A stretch of DNA of 64,000 nt, from the NCBI GenBank assembly GCA_013399115.1, contig VXAA01001394.1:137615-201614 (forward strand), in the 5' to 3' direction. The DNA comes from Anseranas semipalmata. Lineage: Eukaryota > Chordata > Aves > Anseriformes > Anseranatidae. Within the stretch, counting starts at the first letter, position 1. Each line of letters opens with the position of its first letter. The translations under genes were made by a program, and so were the position numbers. Of the stretch, positions 46,103 to 57,300 are shown piece by piece. Under the pieces are notes generated by a model, which did no database searches, was not told the DNA's origin, and worked only from the letters and a program-made list of their open reading frames with translations.

Positions 46103-48740
46103 GTCAGCTAGAAGCCCAGCTCAGCACAACTTAATGGATGAGCTGTAAAACGCTGACATGCCACCTCTGGAGCAGAGCAAGCAGCAAGGAGGTGATGTTG
46201 GCTGTGCCGCGGTGCGTAGGCTGGGCTGCTGGGGGGGACCCCGGCACCGCGGGCTCTGGCAGCACAGCTCCTCCAGGGAGGCCTGGGGCAGGACAGGCTG
46301 GGTCTGTTAGGGGTATCTCTTCCTTTATGCTGTCCAAGTTCTGTTGTTTACAGCGATCTGGTTTTTGTGTAATCCAGTGTGTTCTTGTTCCTCTTTGAGT
46401 CAAGGACATCTGTAATTCTCTCTGATAAACCAGGAGTGCAATTACATTGTGCCTCTTACCAAAGGATGCTTGCTTGCTGCAGGCAAATGAACCAGAGCCA
46501 TGCAGTGTGTGACCAAAAGCCAGGTATGCCATATATGACAAAAACTTAAAAAGCAAATTTAATAATCTTGTTGTTTACAAGCAGCGTTTTTGTATTGTAT
46601 TCACTATTGAAGTCATGGAATGTTTCTTTCAAGTGTGGTGCTATTATAAGACATTTTACTTATTTTATATGTCTTTATAGGTCATCCAAATCTTACATGT
46701 TTGTGTTCTTTAAATGGGCACGATCACTGGTTAATGGCATAAGCACAGTAATGTTTGCTTGCTTTTAATCAAGATCGGTTCTCACAATCATTAACAAAAA
46801 TGGTTATAGCTACGACACGGTTGGATTGGTTTTAGCCCTGGCACAAAAATACCAGCTGTGCCGCCCTGCCCGGAATGCCAAAGGCCCTTCCTCCTGGAGA
46901 TCAGAGCTGCAGCCTCCTCGTGGTTCTTCTTCCCGCTCCTTCACTCCCTCTCACCTCGGCACTCACTCAGGTCCAGAAATGAGCTACAGGCCTCCAGGGC
47001 CCAGCTCCTACGTGTGCTTGAGATCGTGCACAGTTCTCTACAAGCACCAGACCAGCAATGTGAGTGCACAAACTCACCAAAAGGCACACTCAGTTTTGGG
47101 AATATACTTTATTATTGGTCTCTGCTTAAGCTTCACTCTTTCTTTGCTAAATCAAAAAAAGTTTGCTGACAAGGGCCTGCTCCAAAACGGTATCCAGTGC
47201 TGCTCTGTGTCGATGCCTCAGTACCAGCCAGGAGCCCTGCCATCACTGTTAGAGCTGCTAACCCGCTGTGCTGGGCCTCACCCCATGTGTGGTGCCTGCC
47301 CGCAGCAGTGCCATGCTGCCTCTCCAGCTTCCCGCTCTGCAGCTGGATGCCCTGGTGACTCCCCTTTTGTTTTGCTCTTGAGATAAATTAAAACTTTCTT
47401 TCAGGAAGGACTCCTTGAACTTGAAGGAGTGGGTAGATGCAAAGCAGCCAAATCCATGAGTCAGGCTTTTCCGCTTTCAGCAAGGATAGGACTATGTTGG
47501 AAGCATTAGGACTTCAGTTGCAACCCTCAGCCAGCCGGCGTGGGCTGCCACTGTCCCAGGGTGCTCAGGAGGCACAGCTGGGGAGCAGGGCGGACAAAGC
47601 AGGAGGGCTCGAACTGGGTCTTCTGGCGAGAGCTGGCAGAGGAAACGCTAACGCTTCGCTCCTGACAGCTTCATACCTGCAGCCAAAGTTTAGCAGTGGT
47701 GAAACCTTCGATGCCAAGAATTTTGGCATTGGTTTGGAGGGTTGGAGTAATTCAAAGTATGTGGGGACTGAGAAAGGAAAGAACCTAGATTAATTTTAAA
47801 AGGCTTTTCGGTGAAATTTTGCAATGTTTGCTGTCGTTTGCTTTATCTCCTCTGACTTTCATCCTGCTGTAGAGCCATATTATCTAGAGGAATTAAACTC
47901 TGATGATTAAATTCCACATTAAGATAAATAAACAAGTTAGAATCCTTTAGCACTAAATCACGGTGATATTATATTAGGCCCTGAAAAGGCAATCCAAAAA
48001 TTACTCATTTAGCAATATTTTAAATTATTTTAGGTGCCTGCCTTTAATATCCTTTGACATGTACTTTTTAAGTGATTTATCCATGCATTTATAGATGTCT
48101 TTTTTGCTTGGAATACAGCAGAACTAGGCCTTTGATATTTAGATCCGCATAATTGTTCTTGGAATTTTTCTTTGGATGAAGCTTTTGGCACTGTGATGAT
48201 ACTTTATGTGAAACAACCCTGTATCTGGATCTCATTCATCACAGGTCTTGAAAAGAAATGTCTTGGCTTTCAGATAGGGACATGGAACTCTTCAAATGAT
48301 GAATTTAAACTATAAATGTGTATGTACATTTGAATATACATTCCTTGAATATGCAGAGCTTATGTAAGGATCAGATTTGTATACATTCCATTATTGGTAA
48401 GTGTAAATTTTAATGTATTACAGGCAATTGAATATGCACCTTTATATTCAGCTGGGTTTGAATAGGGCAGCATTTGCCAAATAAGTATATTTCCTCGAAT
48501 TCTGTTCTGGTTAGACATCATGAATAGAAACCAAAGTTATTCCTGTATATTCAGGTTTTTGTCAGCTTGCGTCTGCTATTTTTCCTTGCAGTGTTTTGCA
48601 CTGGGGTATTCAGCAGTTGCCCTGTAGGGAGCATTGAGCAGACCCAGTCTGGAGCTGGGATCCTGGCATTTGGGCTAAGGCTTGTGCAAGTGTAAAGCAC
48701 AAAGACAGTCTCCGTGCCTGCTCACAAATTGCCACAGCGC

Positions 48741-48770
48741 AGAAAAAAAGAAAAAAAGAAAAAAAAAAAG
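48741..48770. repeat. A-rich simple repeat
   Basis: Short low-complexity tract of the form GAAAAAAAG repeated with variable A length. Confidence 0.85.
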
Positions 48771-49756
48771 CCAGGGGGGTGTTGCTGAAGGGAGTGGGGG
48801 GAGCAAAGCAATGTAATAAGTTTTCTCTGTCTCTGATCTTGATGCCTCCAATTCGGAAAAGGTGTTTATGAGCTGTGATTTGTCCCACTGCACTCCAGCA
48901 TAACTACTTCTAGTGTGTAAAATTAAGCTCATACATCTATTACTTCAGGTTCAGGGTTTATCGGTGTAATGGGAGGCTGGTTCTTGGAGCCGATGCTTGC
49001 TTTAGATGGGTCGCTGAAATGATGAAGTGGAGTGTTTGGTTGCATTAAAGCAACTTAGCTCGTATTAGCAATGCCTAGCAGTTCTGATGTGGAGCCTTTA
49101 GATTTACGCAGGCTTTTGTCTCAGGCCTGACCTAAGGAACTAGCATTTAGGGACAAGAAATGAATTAAGTCTCTGTACTGACTAAATGCCTGGCCTCTGC
49201 CTAGCGTACCGTTGGTGGAGCCAGCAGTGGTCATGTCTTTGCTTGAGACCATCATAAATTGCATTTATTAATGGCAGATTATATAAATTTCAGCCAAGTC
49301 TTTATCAGCACTTAGGCCAGACACCAGATAAACAGTTGGCCTCAGTTCTGGCCTCTAATAAAATTGTACATGAAATTTGAACTCAGTTTCGCTCTTTGAA
49401 CACACACTTAAAAACTGAGCTGGTTCCTTGGTGGTGTAAGCTGGCAAAGCCACCCGCAGCCACAGCAGCTCCGCTGCTAAGGATCAGAACAGGATCCAGC
49501 CCTCTGCTTCTGGTAGGAGCGCCCTGGCCCCAATGTGCTTGCCGAGGAGCATGGGAGCACTGCCCAAAGCCCCTGTCCACGTGCAGCCAGCAGAGCAGCC
49601 ATCCCCGGAGCAACCCAGACCTGCAGGCATGGCTGCATCGCTCTGCTTTACATCTCTGGGGCCTGGCTGTGCCTCGGGTTGTACCCCTGGAGGGCAGCTT
49701 CCCTTTGCGTCTGTCCTGTGACTTCCCCAGTGCTGCCAGTTGCACCAGGAGAAGCT

Positions 49757-49893
49757 TCCCGCCGTGGGAAGGAGATTCCCCCGCTGTGCCTGTGCCGCGA
49801 TGGGGTGGCCGAACCCCAGGGACCTCGCGCTGCGGGACGGCCGCGTGGTGTAACCACTGCGTGGGGCGCTGCAGCAGCGCGGGCAGAGCCTCG
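49757..49893. promoter_or_regulatory. Dense CpG cluster, possible small CpG island
   Basis: I count about 17 CG dinucleotides in roughly 140 bases, far above the surrounding intergenic DNA, in sequence such as CTCGCGCTGCGGGACGGCCG. Unmethylated CpG islands mark promoters or poised elements in birds; no adjacent gene is recognised, so this could be an orphan island, an alternative upstream promoter of FBLN2 or a non-coding RNA promoter. Confidence 0.35.
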
Positions 49894-50796
49894 GAATGCA
49901 GCCTTTGTGCTGCTTTTCTAACTTTTTCGAGTCTTTGAAATACTTTTTGACATCTGCTCTTCATTACACAACAATATAGCTGTCTTTTTAGGAAAAGAAA
50001 CATTTTTCATTATCCATTTCAAAGTTAACAAATGCATTTTAAAATGCCCACAATAACGGCAAGGGATTTGCTTTCAGGTGATTTGGTCGTGCTGTCGAGT
50101 CCAACTACAACACTGTTTTCTATTCCACGTCTACATTTTACCTTGGTCACAACTAAAACCAGGTTTTTATCAGAGTTCCTGGGTTTGTTTTTTATTAAAA
50201 AAATACTTCGGCTTAGCCTGGGTGGACGACATGAAACTCTGGCAGGAAATCTGAACCTTGCAGTACTTCGTGTACTGAGTTCATCAGCACAAGCATTTTG
50301 TTTGTTCTTTATATGGACAACATGGTTGCATTGGGGATTGTTTCCTTTCCAATTAAAGGCATCACATGCTTTTTCTTTTTTTACACCCAAGTGGAAAAAA
50401 TAAGCTTTGAAGGGATCTTAACAGAAGTAATATGTCAAACTTTAAAACGGAGGTATGTAGCACCAAAAAGTTGACCTCTCTTTCCCCTTTTGTGCCACAC
50501 CGCATTAATTGTACTTCTTTCTCTGGAATACCAGAGCTGAATGTAGGACTTGGGCTGTTTTCCAACAGGAAGGATGCTCTGAAGGAGAGGCGAAGGGTAC
50601 GGCGTTTGCAATGGTAAGGGTGCAAAAATACCTCGACTCACGCCTTGAGTAATTATCACTGCAACACCTTCATTTTCACCTCCAGGGAAGTGTTGCAGAC
50701 GCCTCCTTGCTTCAGTCCTGCATCGCTCCTGTCTCGCTGTGACTGGCGCAGGAGCCCTGCCTTGCTTGGGGATCGGGGCTGTGAAGCAGGCGTGTC

Positions 50797-50826
50797 GGGG
50801 GCTGCTCTGGGGGCAAAGGGGGGGGG
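50797..50826 (+). other. G-quadruplex motif
   Basis: G5, then CTGCTCT, then G5, then CAAA, then G9 gives four G-triplets with loops of seven bases or fewer (GGG-CTGCTCT-GGG-GGCAAA-GGG-G-GGG). This satisfies the usual intramolecular quadruplex pattern. No gene context is known. Confidence 0.6.
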
Positions 50827-51215
50827 TCCCACTTCTGCAAGAGAAGACTGGGCCTTCTGTTGGTTTCTTGGTTTGGATTTCCTCGTTTGTTTTAGGAAAA
50901 TCATTAAGCTTTTAGTATGCAAAGAAGGGGAAACATTCTGTACAGAAAATGTTACTGATCTGAGCATTTCATTTGTTTCCCAAAATTTACAATTCTTTCC
51001 TCATTTTTAATTTTGTATATGTAGGGAAGTTGTTCTTACCTCTGGGAGAAGATTTTAACTTTTAGCACTACTAAAAGGGAAATTCGTATTTTAAATGCTT
51101 ATTTAAACAAAAAGAAAAAAAGGCTAGGCAGTGTTTATGGGCAGTAATGTACTGTCCAAAAGCACACATCTTCTTTTGATCAGATAAGCTAATCTGGAAC
51201 TGTGCATGTGAATTG

Positions 51216-51233
51216 GTGTGTGTGTGTGTGTGT
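51216..51233. repeat. (GT)9 microsatellite
   Basis: Eighteen bases of uninterrupted GT dinucleotide repeat, a potential polymorphic marker. Confidence 0.9.
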
Positions 51234-53429
51234 AGCTGAGAAGTTAATAAAGATTTTTCTGTACCTCTGACAACTGCTGCAAATGTGATCCTGGGGCTCC
51301 CAATGTATATCACCATCTTTTTGGAAGAGAAAAATAAATCAAAGGAACAAGAAAGAGTGAAAATGCCATAGGTCATCTGTATACAATTATAGAGAGCATG
51401 CCGTAAGCAACTGACACCCTGCATGCTGCAAAAATGTGAATAGCACTGTGTCTCTTATATTTGCACTAGACATCTTCATTTTCAGTTATATACAGAGTCT
51501 GTGCCTTAGCCTGTATCCTTGACCCGAGAACAGAAATTGCACGTTCGCATCCACAATGTTTGTTCTGTCTCATTCTGGATAGCGGCGGCGTGAAGCGCTG
51601 GGGCTGGGGATGCGCTGGGGATGCGCTGCAGGCTGCTGCTGTTCTGTGACACAGGGGAACGGCTGAGGTGAGTCTTCTGAAAGCTGTTGTTAATTAGAGA
51701 TACAGCAGCTGACTCAGATCCCTGACAGATTTGATCCCTCTTGTCTTTCCCAGTATACAGCACATCTGAAAAACAGAGGGAGCTGCTGTCCTCACAGGGC
51801 AGAGGAGCTTTAGCTGTAAAGAATGTGGCTTCCTCATCCCCATCCAGCATACTTTGATAAGATGAGAGACAGCGTGTCCCTGGACTTTGCCCCCCTCAGG
51901 GCCGCAAGTCAGTACTCCCAAAATATCCTGAGGTTATCTTCCAGGCAAGGGGCTTTGTGTTTTGCTCCTCGGAGCTGGGCTGCTGCCGTCTGCTCACTCT
52001 GATCCACCTCCTTAGAGTTTCAGTGTCATGACCCTAACACACAGGATGGAGAAAGTAAAAGTGCTTTACTCTAAATTTACAACACAGCAGGCTGCAGCTG
52101 GCATTAAGCAGGACAGGGACCAGAGCAGCAAGGCTGCAAGGTAACTGGGTTTGACCTGTTCTTGATAGCCAAATACTTTGTGTTTTATTTAATTGTTTTG
52201 ACTGCTGCAGGCCTGGAATAAAGCTGTAGCTCTGAACTGGCTCGAGCCCGGCCCCCTGCAGCACCTCCCGGCAGCGAGGCACCTTGCTCGGCCTGCGAGG
52301 GCACTCCAGGGAGCTCTGGCGCCCTGTTTGGTTCACCAGATATCACTTCTGGTCCCCAGCCAAGCACAGCTCTAATGCAAGATGTACAGCTAGTCCTGAA
52401 AGTGACGGGCTACCTGCAGTAAGAGCCCTCCTTCAGGCTGCGCTTTTCTGTAAGTAGTTTCCCTGTTCAGGTGTAAAATGTTTTGATGCAGTTTGAATGT
52501 GAGACAGACAGTGGTATTGGTTTAGACCTAATCACAAATCTCAAAAATGAGTTTTCATACTGCTGTGGTTGACTCCAGAATTACATCTGCAGGCTGTGGT
52601 GTTGTATCTATCTGCTTTTAGAGATTATAGTGCTTCTCCACTTTCAAGGCATGCCATAGTGTGTGTTAGAGCAGTTTACAAAAAGCCCTTAGATGCAATC
52701 CTTTAGTGTTGCAATCCAAGGAAATAGTTCTACAGTCTGAGTTGTCAACATATTTTTATTAAGTAACTTGTTCTCATGATGATGACAACATACAACACAT
52801 TTACTTGTTTTTCCAGGGTAAAAGCGTAGTTTAGTTTCTGGGGAAAAGAACTGTCAAACCTGCTGCTTGCAGGTCATGGAGGGGAGGGAGGGAGAAAGAT
52901 TTGCCACTGACTAATTTAAAGGATGCTCTAATTGTCTCCAACATTTAAACAAGCTTCTTTTCGTGCATCTATTGGGCCACTTTCAGTACTAAATAGCTCC
53001 ATGAAATGGTTTTGCAGGTCTTATGCTGGCCAGGCAGCTTTTAAAGTCAATGGAAGTTTAGCCTCTGTAAGAAATGGAGCATCAGTTCTTCTGCCAGGTG
53101 AAATATATCATTCAGCAAAAGCTAAACTCTTATTCAGAGAATCCAACAAGCTAATGTAAACAAGGATATAAAGCTTCTCAAATCCTGCTGAGTTGTTTTT
53201 GCAGAAGTAATGTCTTTTACAGCACTAAAGTAAGTTCCATGGGAAAGCAAGCTGGGAAGCGCATGCGTGCTGCACATGCCCCCTTGGAGGAGGAGGAGGC
53301 GGCAGAGCTGGGGCTGCTCGCCAGCGACAACCTGTAAATGAAGCAGGGGGGCAGAAAGCTGAAAGAAATCCCTGTGTTTCAGGAGATAGAGAATGAGTTC
53401 GTACAGACGCAAACCAGAACCGTACCTGT

Positions 53430-53590
53430 GACCCACGTCTCACCTGGTGGCGTTTACCTGAAGAGCGCGGAGGACTGGGGCTGGCGGCCCTGCAGGTGCT
53501 GAGGCAGGGCCATGCTCACGGCTGTGGTATCCGTCGTGGCGAGGGGTCGCAATGGGCTGGTCGAGACCCTCGCGCGGCAGGCTCAGCGGG
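53430..53590. promoter_or_regulatory. CpG cluster
   Basis: About fourteen CG dinucleotides in 160 bases, including ACCCTCGCGCGGCAGG. It resembles the cluster at 49757-49893 in density. There is no recognisable exon beside it. Confidence 0.3.
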
Positions 53591-54104
53591 AGCTGGGGCC
53601 TTCCTGAATCCTGCTGTATTTAAAACCCACCTGTAGATACTGGTAAGCTACCGTGTCAGAAATGCACCATACGTGAAGCGGCTTTGCAAACACACAAACG
53701 AAGAAAAATCCTCAAAAATTTCCTTGAAAAGGACTAGAATTGTCAAGACTGTAATTTGCTTAGTTATGATCAGATGTGAATTTCCACCAGAAGAGAAACT
53801 CTCCAGTGGGTTAATTCTCACTACAACATCTTAGTAAGTCCTGGAGTAAAGATTAAGAATTAGATGTAATTATTTTTCTGCAGAAAATCTCAGAGTAACT
53901 TTGTTTTTCCAGAACTATGAAAATAGTTTGACAACTAAACAGTGACTTCTTGAGGAAAAGTGGGACAAGCATTTGCTTTTTATCATGAAAAATATTTATT
54001 TTGTTATTTTTTTTTTGAAAAACAAAGATGGTAGTTAAACCCATCATTTTAAAGACTTTTTTTTCATCTTTAGCTTCTGTTTTTCAAAACAAGCAAACAA
54101 ACAA

Positions 54105-54330
54105 AAAAAAAAAAACAAAAAAAAAAAAAAAAATTTTTAAAAAAAAAGGTTTTAACACAATTTTTTTTTTTTAAAAAAAAAAACAAAAAAAAAAAAAAAA
54201 ATTTTTAAAAAAAAAGGTTTTAACACAATTTTTTTTTTTTAAAAAAAAAAACAAAAAAAAAAAAAAAAATTTTTAAAAAAAAAGGTTTTAACACAATTTT
54301 TTTTTTTTAAAAAAAAAAACAAAAAAAAAA
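54105..54330. repeat. 68-bp A/T tandem array, about 3.3 identical copies
   Basis: The 68-base period is set by GG at 54148, 54216 and 54284. Each unit is GGTTTTAACACAA, T12, A11, C, A17, T5, A9. The two complete units and both partial flanking ones agree in every visible homopolymer length; only the outermost A-runs differ. The T12-A11 junction can fold back on itself. Exact agreement in such slippage-prone runs suggests either a very recent expansion or an assembly artefact. Confidence 0.95.
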
Positions 54331-57300
54331 CAAAGAGCCACCAAAAACCCACAACCAAACAACCACCCTAGGAACATCTTTCTTAAGATGTAAATGATCT
54401 TTGAAAGCATTACTGTTAGTGGTTTCACAAAAAACAAACAAACAAAAAACCAGCAATTTGATTAGAAGATGCTGAGCTGCAACAGGGCTGGTGTCCTGCC
54501 ACCAGCTGTGGATGGTGTGAGGGCTCTGGTTCTAGCCAGGACATGCAGATTTGAAATGAGGAGAGAATTCCAGTGTCTGTGTGTGACTCCAGGAATGTAA
54601 ATTGCTGGGAACAGCCCGCGGCTGGACAAACACAAGCCAGTGCTTGCTCGTGCTCTTGTCACATTGATTGTTTTTCATTTACCTCCATCACAACAGGTGT
54701 AAGACTAGATACAGAAAAAGATTTCTTCTATTGGTTTAGAAGGGAACAAGATGTTGCATCAAAGACGGACTTCCATGGACAAATAGTTGCTAAAGAAAAA
54801 TGACATTGATATTTCCTTTTCAGCTAACAGCTGAAGCACACAATTTGCTCCTCTGACATACAGATAGCCCAGGCTCCTGTCTGTCTGCATGTCCTCCTCC
54901 TCTTCTGTGCTCCTGGAAAGGGGATGGGTGGCACAGCAAGGAAATAAATTCCCTTGATATTCTTAAGGGAATGTGGTCGTGGTACTGCAAACTGTGCAGA
55001 ATTGGGCTGCAGGCGTGGGCAGCCGGAGGGCTTTGCTCTGATTTGTTCACTTTATTTTGCTTGCACAGAGCATGGGGGCTCCTGGGGACCCCTCCTCCAT
55101 CTCTGGCTGTGCTGCGGTGCCTTGCTGCTCAAGAGAAACGCCAGCTCCAAGTGGTGTGCCTTGGGGCCAGCCTGCTGCAGACCGCGGTGCTCAGGGGCAA
55201 TAAATAAAATCCTGTGGGAGAATGTTATAGAGAAGAGGATATGGACTTCTCTCCTCCTGAACAACAGGTCTCTGTAGTCTAACCGTGAAGCATTTGTTAA
55301 CCTTTGGGTGTAGTGTTGTGTTGATAGGGGAAAGCAATCCGCCAACAACAGGGACCTCAGGCAAGCCCAGATGTGCTGAGAACAGACAGGAGGCTGCTCT
55401 GCCCTCCCATGCCATGCGTGCCGAGATGTCTCTCGCCTGGTTTCTTTTTTCCCTTGGTAGGAGAAATCTTCCATTCTTGACACAGCAGGTAGGAGCAGCT
55501 GCTGGTCGCCTGCAGCTCCGCTGGGAGAGGAGTCCCCTTGTGCTGTAGCTCACTGAGAGGCACCTCCAGGTCCCTCTTCTGCTCTCCGTGGCCTGTGTTG
55601 CTCTCACACTTTTCTGAACCCGACAGCAGCCTGTAAACTAGAACTGCTGCTGCTGTGCTTGGGACTCACACCGTGCAGGACGTGCCCCAGGGGGTCCTGG
55701 TTTATGGCTGAAGTTCCCAGGTAATGCTGCAGGAAACATATTTTTTTTCTAGTGCATACTTCTGTGTTTAAGGGAGAACCCTAAATATCATTTATTGCTG
55801 GTGGGGAAAAAAACCCACAGAACTGCTTCTTGTGGAAAAATGAGACTGTGAAGTAGTGGAACTTACTTATGGGTGGTTTTTCTCACTATATGGATTGATT
55901 GCATGGCCAGTATCTGCTTTTATCTGCTCATGCATCTCTTAATACAAATTTATCCTTGTTTATCACCACTGTTATGTAGTCAGAGCAATTTCTAGTCGAG
56001 GGGTTTCTCAGGGAGCAGGAGGCAGCCTCTCGGTTTCTGAAAGGAGATCTACTGTTTTCTTTTTCTCCTCTTCCAGGGCTTGGTGTGTGCATTCTAGTGT
56101 TGCCTTCAGCTTATCCATTCATTTTTTCAAGCCGTCCTGGGCCTTCTGGTTTCACCTCTGGGGAAAAATGAGCTTCTTCCTTTTCCCTGAGGGTCTGGAA
56201 ATGAATTTTATCAGAGCCTTCTTACACCCCTCGCTGTTCACTCAGTGTTCTGCAGCTCGCACCTCTCAGCGATGCAGCACTACAAGAATAGAATACCTGT
56301 TGTATTGAGCATTATTTAAGATTATTATTTTATTTATTTAAGATTATTATTTTAAGATTTATTTTGAAGCTAAAAATTGGGATTCTGCCTCCTCCTGCTG
56401 TTTCAGTGCACGCGTAGCTCTCACCAGGCATTGTGCCATGGAAAGGATGGATAATGTGATGGACGATCTGCAGGCAGTAGCCAGCATGGTCCAGGCACCC
56501 AGTGATGCAGGGAGCGTCTGGCAGCGTGGCTGCATGCAAGTCCCCACTGCTGGAGGGCTCGTCTGCCGGCAGCTCTGCGGGGGAGAGAGGGAATACAACA
56601 AAACACAGAAAAACCAAAGGCATCAGCTCCAGTGAGTGCTTCTTCCAGGTGCCAGTGTCACCGAGGACGTCGTTTGTGGGACGCGGAGCTCAGGTTTCCA
56701 GAGGCCAGGCCTGCCAGCGCCTCGCTGAAGCAGTCGCATGCGTTTTGCCTTCCCGGGCCAAGTGCCGCTCCTGGGCCGCATCTGCTGCCGCCGGGTGGCC
56801 GCACGCTCCCTCCGCGAGCATCTGCGCTGCTTGGCCCCTTGCTGTGGGCACTGAAGGTTTCTAAGGGAGTTTTTCTGTTGTGTTTTTCCCTGTCGGAGAC
56901 GACAGAGCTTGCTGAGGGATGGACAAATTCTCCTGCAGCCTTGCTTGCCTCTTTTCTCATGGATGCTGCCGGGTGTTGTGAGGAGGCTGCCAAGGAGGCC
57001 CCGTGGGACCACCTTCTTCTGCTCCTCCTCCTCCTCCTGCCCTCCGCTGCCGCCCTGCATGGAGGCTCCCGCTGGCTGTGGTGTCGTTATTTGGAAAGGG
57101 CTTCTTGGAGCAGATGTTACCGTTAGCTTCCCCCTTTGCCTCTGTACTGACATTTTTATACACAGACAACAGCTTGCAGTCCTGCTGGCCTTTTAATGGA
57201 AAGAAAATACCCTGCTCCATCGCTGTTTGCTTTCTTTTGCCGGTGCTCAGCAGCAGTGGCGTGCCAGGGTTTCCTACCCCCTCCTGCTGCTCCCAGCCAT

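Larger units (their letters stand above)
46103..54104. other. GC-richer intergenic region with CpG clusters, no supported gene
   Basis: From here rightward GC rises and long overlapping open frames appear on both strands, as expected by chance in GC-rich DNA. None resembles FBLN2 (the next gene in mammals) or another known protein. Sub-features are CpG clusters at 46200-46260, 49757-49893 and about 53430-53590, a G-quadruplex motif at 50797-50826, an A/G-rich run at 48741-48770 and a (TG)n run at 51216-51233. Confidence 0.6.

Noticed and set aside
46826..47386. 186-codon open frame on the + strand
   Set aside because: No recognisable domain, low-complexity Ser/Pro/Arg-rich content and no splice or conservation evidence; typical of GC-rich non-coding DNA.
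49383..50003. 206-codon open frame on the - strand overlapping several + strand frames
   Set aside because: Multiple frames are open on both strands over the CpG cluster, as expected from few stop codons in GC-rich sequence; no family recognised.
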